Positions 1 through 5,532 of a stretch of 7,185 nt of DNA are shown here, piece after piece. The stretch comes from an uncultured Clostridia bacterium (GTDB lineage Bacteria; Bacillota; Clostridia; Lachnospirales; Lachnospiraceae). Location: the NCBI GenBank assembly GCA_946614685.1, contig CAMOHF010000049.1, positions 1-7,185 on the forward strand, in the 5' to 3' direction. The first letter of the stretch is position 1. Each line of letters begins with the position of its first letter. Position numbers and translations under genes: made by a program. The notes beneath the pieces were generated by a model that had not been told where the DNA came from, did no database searches, and was given only the letters and a program-made list of their open reading frames with translations.

Positions 1-7
1 TTGAACC

Positions 8-28
8 TTGCGACGCTTCGCGTCACAA
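8..28. repeat. GC-rich hairpin repeat, unit A
   Basis: TTGCGACGC (8-16) pairs with GCGTCACAA (20-28) around TTC, 9 positions with one C-A mismatch (C11, A25) that becomes a G-U wobble on the minus strand. Compared with unit B, two base pairs differ and both members change together (A-T to G-C, C-G to T-A). The outer stem seen in unit B is not formed here. Further units may lie left of the window. Confidence 0.6.
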
Positions 29-37
29 ACGAGACAC

Positions 38-68
38 GAGCCTTGCGGTGCTTCGCACCACAAGGCTC
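38..68. repeat. GC-rich hairpin repeat, unit B
   Basis: GAGCCTTGCGGTGC (38-51) pairs with GCACCACAAGGCTC (55-68) around TTC, giving 14 positions with a single non-Watson-Crick pair, C46 and A60. On the minus strand that pair is a G-U wobble. It shares its sequence plan with unit A at 8-28. Confidence 0.65.
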
Positions 69-95
69 ATGACAGATTCCTATGGAATCTGTCAT
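69..95. repeat. Perfect 12-bp palindrome with 3-nt loop
   Basis: ATGACAGATTCC (69-80) and GGAATCTGTCAT (84-95) are exact reverse complements around TAT. It lies directly beyond the terminator hairpin, sharing its last three bases (93-95), and before the GC-rich hairpin repeat. No U-tract follows on either strand. The function is unknown; it may be a transcript-end stabiliser or part of a mobile palindromic repeat. Confidence 0.6.
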
Positions 96-154
96 ACAGA
101 AAGAAAAAGGACCGAATTCGAATAAATTCGAATCGGTCCATTTCTTTCTGTATG
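93..154 (-). terminator. Intrinsic terminator of rplM-rpsI within a 62-nt nested hairpin
   Basis: On the minus strand the core stem pairs GGACCGA (139-133) with TCGGTCC (115-109). It has an inner TTCGAAT/ATTCGAA extension (132-126 with 123-117) and is followed by TTTTTCTTTC from 108. An outer perfect 14-bp stem (154-141 with 106-93: CATACAGAAAGAAA and its complement) encloses the core and consumes the U-tract. On the plus strand the core stem is followed by ATTTCTTTC, so a gene entering from the left could also be terminated here. Confidence 0.88.
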
Positions 155-172
155 TATCTTTCGCAGATAATA

Positions 173-568
173 CTATCTCTTGGAAAATTGGGGAGCCCTT
201 CTCGCTGCCTTGAGACCGTATTTCTTTCTCTCCTTCATACGAGGATCTCTGGTTAAGTAGCCAGCCTTCTTGAGTGAAGGACGATTCTCTGCATCTGCCT
301 GAAGAAGTGCTCTTGCGATACCATGTCTGATGGCACCTGCCTGGCCGGTGAAACCGCCGCCCTTGACATTCACAAGTGCATCGAACTTGCCCTCTGTGCC
401 TGTAGCTGCAAAAGGCTGACGAACGATAACCTTGAGTGTCTCAAGACCGAAGTACTCCTCCATGTCACGCTTATTTATGGTAACCTTACCGGTACCCGGT
501 ACAAGGTATACTCTGGCAATACTGCTTTTTCTTCTGCCTGTTCCGTAAAACTTTGTATTCTTAGCCAC
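173..568 (-). CDS. rpsI: 30S ribosomal protein S9
   Basis: This 131-residue small-subunit protein has a C-terminal tail that reaches the decoding centre and contacts P-site tRNA. It shows [14 protein letters not shown] (10-23), the segment [20 protein letters not shown], and [20 protein letters not shown] ahead of the invariant ending SKR. The length is normal. Translation begins at a GTG (568-566), supported by AGGAGG 8 nt upstream; the ORF then reads [14 protein letters not shown] as in relatives. It is the last gene of the rplM-rpsI transcript, and an intrinsic terminator lies about 35 nt after the stop. Confidence 0.98.
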   Translation of the reverse strand: MAKNTKFYGTGRRKSSIARVYLVPGTGKVTINKRDMEEYFGLETLKVIVRQPFAATGTEGKFDALVNVKGGGFTGQAGAIRHGIARALLQADAENRPSLKKAGYLTRDPRMKERKKYGLKAARRAPQFSKR

Positions 569-581
569 GAACCTTACCTCC

Positions 582-1016
582 TTAGTACTTGATCTCTAAT
601 ACTTCCGGCTTCTGTGCCTGCTGCTTGTGCTCAGGTCCGGCATATACGTAAAGTTTCTTGATCATCTGTCTGCCGAGGGGTCCCTTCGGAAGCATGCCCT
701 TGACTGCAAGCTCGATTACCTGCTCAGGCTTCTTTGCAAGCTTCTCAGCAAGAGTCTGCTCCTTCATACCGCCGACATAATCGGAGTGATGATAGTAAAC
801 CTTCTGCTGAAGCTTCTTACCGGTAACCTTGATCTTGTCAGCATTGACAACAACTACGAAATCTCCGGTATCGATGTGCGGTGTATAGGTCGGCTTCTTC
901 TTTCCTCTTAAGATCGATGCGATCTCGGAAGATAAACGGCCCAATGTATGTCCTGTAGCGTCAACTACATACCATTTTCTCTCAATGTTTGATGGACTTG
1001 CCATAAAACTCTTCAT
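582..1016 (-). CDS. rplM: 50S ribosomal protein L13
   Basis: This 144-residue protein binds 23S rRNA early in large-subunit assembly. The N-terminus [20 protein letters not shown] is the typical clostridial L13 opening. It is followed by the conserved [16 protein letters not shown] (24-39), the segment around [20 protein letters not shown], and the C-terminal [12 protein letters not shown] motif. The length is normal for the family. The ATG is preceded by AAGGAGG with 7-nt spacing, and the shorter start at the internal methionine (MASPS) has no comparable site. rpsI follows after 13 nt, the usual L13-S9 pair. Expression probably comes from the promoter at 1187-1159 rather than from truA read-through alone. 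Confidence 0.98.
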   Translation of the reverse strand: MKSFMASPSNIERKWYVVDATGHTLGRLSSEIASILRGKKKPTYTPHIDTGDFVVVVNADKIKVTGKKLQQKVYYHHSDYVGGMKEQTLAEKLAKKPEQVIELAVKGMLPKGPLGRQMIKKLYVYAGPEHKQQAQKPEVLEIKY

Positions 1017-1151
1017 GGTATTTCCTCCTTATAGTACGATATCTCGATTCTGATCTGTATGAGACGTCCATGTGATGTCCGGGCACACTTTGGTCTCGGC
1101 TCCGCAACCTGTGGGAAATCAGGTCACGAAAAAACGCCTGAATAAATCAAG
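1017..1151 (-). promoter_or_regulatory. Long 5' leader of rplM, possible autoregulatory RNA
   Basis: About 135 nt lie between the predicted start of transcription and the rplM ATG. One segment can pair in two exclusive ways. CCTGA at 1123-1119 can pair with upstream TCAGG (1141-1137), enclosing a loop with a run of six U. Alternatively ACCTG (1124-1120) can pair with CAGGT (1111-1107). A more distant GAGAC (1097-1093) can pair with GTCTC (1065-1061). L13 operon leaders that regulate translation are known in Firmicutes, but I cannot confirm a match to that family by eye. The leader ends in AGGAGG, 7 nt before the ATG. Confidence 0.4.
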
Positions 1152-1176
1152 CTTTCATATTCTACTATATGAAAGC
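1151..1176. repeat. Perfect 10-bp inverted repeat overlapping the rplM -10 box
   Basis: On the minus strand GCTTTCATAT (1176-1167) and ATATGAAAGC (1160-1151) are exact reverse complements around a 6-nt centre AGTAGA. The dyad covers the -10 hexamer and the predicted transcription start. It could be an operator for an unknown repressor. It could also be a weak, AT-rich terminator hairpin for the signalling genes: the sequence after it, TTGATTTATT, is only partly U-rich. The two roles are not exclusive. Confidence 0.6.
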
Positions 1177-1187
1177 CCGATTGTCAA
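1159..1187 (-). promoter_or_regulatory. Strong sigma-A promoter of rplM-rpsI
   Basis: On the minus strand TTGACA (1187-1182, perfect consensus) is separated by 17 nt from TAGAAT (1164-1159, one mismatch). Spacing is optimal. The -35 begins only 8 nt after the stop of the upstream sensor gene. The predicted start of transcription is near 1152, giving a leader of about 135 nt. It separates ribosomal-protein expression from the signalling genes upstream. Confidence 0.82.
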
Positions 1188-1194
1188 TCTTTTT

Positions 1195-2910
1195 CTATAG
1201 ATTCATATGGATGCATCGCGAAAGCTGTCCGGCGTAGAACTCGCCCATATTAAGCATCTGCCAAGTCATGCCGCAGACCACAAATCCGTACACCTCATTT
1301 CCGTAGAAGAGCGGATAGGCGGTAAGTCCTCTGCCCTCATAGATCAGTTCCTCACGACAGAAGATGTCGGAAAGCGCCGTATCCCGGCGTTCCTCGGGCA
1401 GTACGTAAGGCTCGCCGTTGCGTGTCACGCACACCAGATTGATGCGGTCGGAGAACTTGTGATCCTTCTTTCCGTCATATATGTAGGGTTCGGAGAACAT
1501 GAACAGCCCGGCGTTCGAAAGTCCGATCCTGCTGAAATTCTCGACGATCGTTGTCAGATCACCCGGCGCATGGTCCATAAAGCCGGATGTTTCGACCTGA
1601 AAGTCAAAGATGCGGTTTCTTCCGTCGTTCACATGTCTGCTCTCCGTATTCCTGCGGATAAACTGCGAACGGATGGCGTGATCCCGCGCCATGGAAAACA
1701 GGCGGTTGTTTTTATGGTTGATGTAGATGGAATTCTGATCGACATTCAGAGCACCCTGCAGTCTGCCGAGACTTTGAATGAATTTGTTGGCGTCCGTATA
1801 CATCATCGCGCCGTTGTCGAAAAAGATCTCGATCAGTTCGGCAATCTCCCAGAATGTCTCCTCACTCATAAAGCGATTCTTCTTCGCCAGAAGCATACGA
1901 GAGATAAATTCGAAGAAAAGTCGTCTTAAATTGATGGCACCCGGTTCGATGATCTCATTCTTGTAACGATAAAAGCAGTCGTCAAACATGCGGTAAATGA
2001 AGTCGTGATCAGCGGTAAGCATCTCCATCGTCGTGTACTGGTACATATTGTAACGAAGAGACTCCCTGCCGTACAATCTCGTGGGAACCGTTGCGGACTC
2101 GACTTCCTTGCCGTTCATCTTCATCATCAAGAGCTCGATGGCCCGCTGTCCCAAAGTGATCTCCGCAGAGCCGACCGACGCCAGCGGCGGAATCATATCA
2201 CCTGCCATCTGTGTATTATCGAATCCGAAGACATAAACATCCCTGCCGGGTACAAGCCCGCGGCGCTTCATCTCCTGATATAAGCCGAATGCAGTCTGAT
2301 CGTTCACGCAAAAGACTGCCTGCACGTCAGGATTGCGGTCAAGCAGTGCTTTGGACGCCGCTTCGGATGCAATATTCATCTCTGTGGGTTCGTAACAATT
2401 CTCATCAAAGGTGAGATTCAGACTCTCCAGACATCTTTTGAAGATATCCTTTCGCTTCTGTGCATCCGCGTTGTCATCGCGGCCGCCGAGCATGCAGAGT
2501 TTGTTCACGCCCTTGATATTCACCAGGTATTCGATGGCTTCGCGGATACCTGTTTCATTGTCGTAATTTACCGTGGTTTCGCCCTCACGGTCCAACGCCA
2601 CAAAGACCTTGGGAATCTTCGGATCCAGTCCGTGCAAAAGCCCCTCCGCACCGGGGATCGTCAGAATCATACCATCAAACTGGCAATCCGCCTCCAGCTG
2701 ATAGATGGTATTGTAGACCAGGTTGTACTGATGCTTCTTATCTGCCGGATCCTCGCTCCCGTCATATCTTCCCGCAACCACCACCAACCGGAAATCCGGT
2801 CTGCCGATCATTGCGTGCGCCACACTGTGGATCACTTCCTTGGAAAAGTCGGTAAAAGAATCCTCAACGATCAAACCTATTGTTTTTAAACTGTCCGATC
2901 TGTTTTTCAT
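1195..2910 (-). CDS. LacI-type periplasmic-binding-fold sensor with GAF-like C-terminus, no HTH and no output domain
   Basis: This 571-residue protein starts almost directly in a LacI/GalR-type ligand-binding fold (about 10-288). The sequence IGLIVEDSF opens it at 11-19. Family landmarks follow: YDNETGIREAIEYL (116-129), LGGRDDNADAQKR (141-153), VFCVNDQTAFGLY (199-211) and VYVFGFDNTQMA (225-236). There is no helix-turn-helix in front, so it is unlikely to be a DNA-binding repressor, and no signal peptide, so it should sense an intracellular ligand. A helical middle (about 295-410) leads to a GAF-like region (about 448-571; IGLSNAGLFMF, then YPLFYGNEVYGFVVCG). From memory of clostridial proteins, this arrangement is often followed by a GGDEF or AraC domain, but here the chain stops. 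The ATG follows the upstream TAA with no gap; GGAG lies 9 nt ahead, within the upstream gene. The likely role is a regulatory partner of the EAL protein. The ligand is unknown. Confidence 0.82.
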   Translation of the reverse strand: MKNRSDSLKTIGLIVEDSFTDFSKEVIHSVAHAMIGRPDFRLVVVAGRYDGSEDPADKKHQYNLVYNTIYQLEADCQFDGMILTIPGAEGLLHGLDPKIPKVFVALDREGETTVNYDNETGIREAIEYLVNIKGVNKLCMLGGRDDNADAQKRKDIFKRCLESLNLTFDENCYEPTEMNIASEAASKALLDRNPDVQAVFCVNDQTAFGLYQEMKRRGLVPGRDVYVFGFDNTQMAGDMIPPLASVGSAEITLGQRAIELLMMKMNGKEVESATVPTRLYGRESLRYNMYQYTTMEMLTADHDFIYRMFDDCFYRYKNEIIEPGAINLRRLFFEFISRMLLAKKNRFMSEETFWEIAELIEIFFDNGAMMYTDANKFIQSLGRLQGALNVDQNSIYINHKNNRLFSMARDHAIRSQFIRRNTESRHVNDGRNRIFDFQVETSGFMDHAPGDLTTIVENFSRIGLSNAGLFMFSEPYIYDGKKDHKFSDRINLVCVTRNGEPYVLPEERRDTALSDIFCREELIYEGRGLTAYPLFYGNEVYGFVVCGMTWQMLNMGEFYAGQLSRCIHMNL

Positions 2911-5424
2911 TTAGTTGATCTCCGTTGAAGGTCTGGAAAAATAGTAACCCTGCAGGCAGTCCACATTGTAGAGCTTGAGTTTGTTGCAGATTTCCTCGTT
3001 CTCCACAAATTCGGCCACCACGCGGATGTCGCGGTCCGAAAGGTCCTTCCATCCCATGATCAATGCCACAAGTTTTTCGGATTCGGAATCGTTGCAGCAG
3101 TTGCGAACGATCGAACCGTCGATCTTGATGTAGTCCGAATGAATACTGGTCAGGTGTTGCAGATTGGAGTATCCCGCACCGAAATCGTCGATGGATATCA
3201 ATCCGCCGTAGCGATGTATATTGTCCACAAAACGAACCAGGCTGTTGTAATCATCCACATCCTCGTTCTCTAAGATCTCAAATACAAAATTGCCGGGATG
3301 CGCCACCGTGGAAAGGAAGTCATAAATATAATTGATGATCTCCTCGTTCTTGATATCTCTCATGGAGAGATTAATGCTGACGCTCCTGTCCTCAATATCC
3401 TTGAACCGCTCAAATACCTTTCGGATCATCGTGATCGAAAGGGAATCGTAAAGCAGTCCGTAAGCTCTTGCCACATCCAGGAACTCGCCCGGATAATAGA
3501 TCCTTCCGCTCTCATCCTCCAGACGCATCAGCGACTCGTAGTGGCGGATCGTATTCTCCTTGCTGTCGTAAATTCCCTGATAGTGTGGAATCACCTTATC
3601 GTGAGCGAGCGCATAGTTGATCACGTTCACCATGTGGTATCTCTCGCGCATGATCTCCGCATCCGGATTGGATTCACGCACGCTGTGCACGTGGAACTGT
3701 ACATTCTTTTTCATCATCTCGACGCGTGCCGCGCTGTATACGTTGCGGACGCTTTCGACACTGCAGTCGTTTAACACGCAGAAGACAGGCACGATAGCGA
3801 TATCTTCCTCCGTAAAACGCGAGAGTTCCTTCTGAAGCTCGCGCATATCCTTCGAGAAGTTGTAAAGGGAAACCATATAGGACGGCGCCGCGATCACGAT
3901 CTCCCACCTGTCGAGGAGGTAGAATCTGTATCTCTTGCTTCTCGCAAACTTTGCGCATTTGTTCATATAGTTCTTGCGCGTAGCAGCGATCATCTGATCG
4001 GAGAACACCAGGCGCATACCCGTCGTATCAAGTACGTTGATGACGCAGATCCTGTCATAGCCGCGCAGGCTGATATCCATATTCAGCGCCGCTTCGTTCA
4101 GGAACTCCTCCTCTGCGTAGAGGATCTTGTTTTCAAACTTGCTGATAAATTCCTTCAGACGATCCGCCACCGCGTAGTTTTCTTCACGCTCGAGGCGATC
4201 CTCCATCACCGTCAGGTAGTCGATCAATTTGCGGTTGTCGGTCTTTAAAGTCGCCGTATGCGACAGCACATAGGGATTGTACTGCTGGACTGCAGGAGCC
4301 TCGCCCACCGCCGATACGCCAAAAGCGCAGTTGGCAAATGTATTGCGGCCGTTCGCCCATACGAACTCGCCCTCGGTGATACAGCCGCACATATTGGAAT
4401 TCTCATATATGGAAAGTTCCCACTTTACACAGTTGGAGTAAAGCATCGATCTTGCGGTACAAGAGTAGCCGAAGATTGTCTCGGCCTTCTCAAAGTTTTC
4501 GATCTTTTCAAACAGCGTACGGTTATCGGAGACCATCTTCCGATCATAGATGAAGGCACGCTTGATTCTCTTTCCGGCGGTAACATTGTGATTTGCGGAC
4601 AGAAAGTCCTCGGAATAAAGCATCAGAACAGGAACATCGTCTGTCCCTGCATATACATAGGGAAACAGGACCGCAAGTTCGGGATGCTCGCGAACATCGT
4701 CGCCGATGTCCTCCCTGAACTTCTCGGGCGCGGGCACGCCGTCTATGGCAAGCACCTTCGCACCGTCTGTCTTTGTAACCTCCATCTCGTCGCCGATCAC
4801 ACACGCACCCGTTGCATAGGAGGATACACTCTCCACGCGACGTCCGCTGATCGATGCAACCATCAGACTTTCTTCCGACCAGCCCGTCTCATCGAACACA
4901 AAGCCCGACTCCGAAAAACTGTCCACAGCGATGGCAGGGGCATTGGCGACACCGCCGATCATCTGCACACCCGGGAAGTAGTCATTGGTTGTCTCCGCAA
5001 AGTCGTAGACGTCGCTGTACTTTCCGGTAACAAAACTAAGCAGCATCTTCGTGTCATCGCGAATCACCTCTTCGTCCATCTTTCGACACAGTATATCGGG
5101 AGAAAGCAAAAGCCCGCTCTCCGGATCCTTGAAATCAATCCGGGCAGACTTGATCTTTCCTTCATTCATCCTGGTGACGGAAATCACGCACTGATCATGA
5201 AGCAGTCTTCCCCCGCTTATGACAGCGGACGTGCTTGTACCGAAAATTCTGGCTTTCGGAGCCAGTGATTTGATGAATGCAGCCAATTCTACGGCCTCAT
5301 CACCCTTGTGAATTGCAGTATGGATTCTGATAAGAATATCGCCCTTCTCGCGCTCGAGCATCAGCTGATTGAAGGTCTCTGCGAGCTTGGCTTTTGAAAC
5401 AAATTGAAAATTCCATGTAAACAT
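2911..5424 (-). CDS. FIST sensor - degenerate GGDEF - EAL protein, predicted c-di-GMP phosphodiesterase
   Basis: This 837-residue cytosolic protein has no signal peptide or membrane segment. In order it shows: a FIST N-terminal domain (about 31-196, with IFGTSTSAVISGG and a MIGGVAN segment); a FIST C-terminal domain (about 211-380, with the GYSCTARSMLYSN motif at 319-331); a helical, charged linker (about 390-445); a GGDEF-like fold (about 451-580) whose active-site GGDEF is replaced by DRWEI at 505-509; and an EAL domain (about 596-831). The EAL signature residues all look present: ESLMR (630-634), N in SINLS (683-687), E in FEILE (715-719), IDDFGAGYS (745-753), K767, AEFVE (804-808) and Q825 in LQGYY. 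Hydrolysis of c-di-GMP to pGpG is therefore likely, with the dead GGDEF perhaps binding GTP as an allosteric site. FIST domains are thought to bind small ligands such as amino acids. Translation may instead begin at the GTG at 5481, giving 856 residues. The stop directly abuts the next gene, implying coupled translation. Confidence 0.88.
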   Translation of the reverse strand: MFTWNFQFVSKAKLAETFNQLMLEREKGDILIRIHTAIHKGDEAVELAAFIKSLAPKARIFGTSTSAVISGGRLLHDQCVISVTRMNEGKIKSARIDFKDPESGLLLSPDILCRKMDEEVIRDDTKMLLSFVTGKYSDVYDFAETTNDYFPGVQMIGGVANAPAIAVDSFSESGFVFDETGWSEESLMVASISGRRVESVSSYATGACVIGDEMEVTKTDGAKVLAIDGVPAPEKFREDIGDDVREHPELAVLFPYVYAGTDDVPVLMLYSEDFLSANHNVTAGKRIKRAFIYDRKMVSDNRTLFEKIENFEKAETIFGYSCTARSMLYSNCVKWELSIYENSNMCGCITEGEFVWANGRNTFANCAFGVSAVGEAPAVQQYNPYVLSHTATLKTDNRKLIDYLTVMEDRLEREENYAVADRLKEFISKFENKILYAEEEFLNEAALNMDISLRGYDRICVINVLDTTGMRLVFSDQMIAATRKNYMNKCAKFARSKRYRFYLLDRWEIVIAAPSYMVSLYNFSKDMRELQKELSRFTEEDIAIVPVFCVLNDCSVESVRNVYSAARVEMMKKNVQFHVHSVRESNPDAEIMRERYHMVNVINYALAHDKVIPHYQGIYDSKENTIRHYESLMRLEDESGRIYYPGEFLDVARAYGLLYDSLSITMIRKVFERFKDIEDRSVSINLSMRDIKNEEIINYIYDFLSTVAHPGNFVFEILENEDVDDYNSLVRFVDNIHRYGGLISIDDFGAGYSNLQHLTSIHSDYIKIDGSIVRNCCNDSESEKLVALIMGWKDLSDRDIRVVAEFVENEEICNKLKLYNVDCLQGYYFSRPSTEIN

Positions 5425-5436
5425 AGCGTAACCCCC
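5425..5436 (-). promoter_or_regulatory. Ribosome binding site that decides the FIST-EAL start
   Basis: GGGGG at 5436-5432 lies 7 nt before the ATG at 5424, an acceptable though non-canonical Shine-Dalgarno sequence. The in-frame GTG at 5481 has its nearest purine-rich run (GAGGGGG) 18 nt upstream, too far, and that run sits in a hairpin loop. The 10-nt string GGGGGTTACG here nearly repeats GGGGGTAACG in the loop region of hairpin 1 (5504-5495), with 9 of 10 identical. Confidence 0.5.
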
Positions 5437-5528
5437 GGCTCCCGGATCCTCGTTTCGCACCCCGCCGTCCGAGTGATCCACCGTTATGCGTCTTCGTTAC
5501 CCCCTCAGATAACAGAAGCCACGCATAC
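5425..5528 (-). promoter_or_regulatory. Structured 5' leader of the FIST-EAL gene (two hairpins)
   Basis: The roughly 104 nt between the predicted transcription start and the chosen ATG can fold into two strong stem-loops. Hairpin 1 (5527-5485) pairs TATGCGT with ACGCATA, then CTTC with GAAG, then GTTA with TAAC: 15 pairs with two small bulges (GG at 5520-5519, T at 5514) and a 10-nt loop TCTGAGGGGG. Hairpin 2 (5479-5444) pairs GGATC with GATCC and CTCG with CGAG: 9 pairs with one bulged A at 5474. Neither is followed by a U-tract, so they are not ordinary terminators. I do not recognise a known riboswitch class, and the conserved core of the GEMM-I c-di-GMP riboswitch is absent. If translation actually begins at the GTG at 5481, hairpin 2 would be coding. 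Confidence 0.45.
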
Positions 5529-5532
5529 ACGT

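Noticed and set aside
1..172. CRISPR array
   Set aside because: Only two unequal hairpin units are present, with no regular repeat-spacer spacing and no cas gene in view.
8..256. Small plus-strand open frame over the rpsI 3' end
   Set aside because: It runs through several hairpins and antisense to rpsI, with no ribosome binding site or recognisable product.
1207..1929. Plus-strand open frame (240 codons) opposite the LacI-fold sensor gene
   Set aside because: It is antisense to a gene with well-conserved family motifs; no domain or convincing start signal was found.
4258..5268. Long plus-strand open frame (336 codons) opposite the FIST-EAL gene
   Set aside because: It lies wholly within a gene with clear domain motifs, has no recognisable domain, is rich in His, Cys and Arg as antisense shadows are, and has no good ribosome binding site that I could see.
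5425..5528. GEMM-I c-di-GMP riboswitch in the FIST-EAL leader
   Set aside because: GACGCA and GGGGTTAC resemble fragments of that family, but the conserved AGGGCAAA core and the tetraloop-receptor layout are missing.
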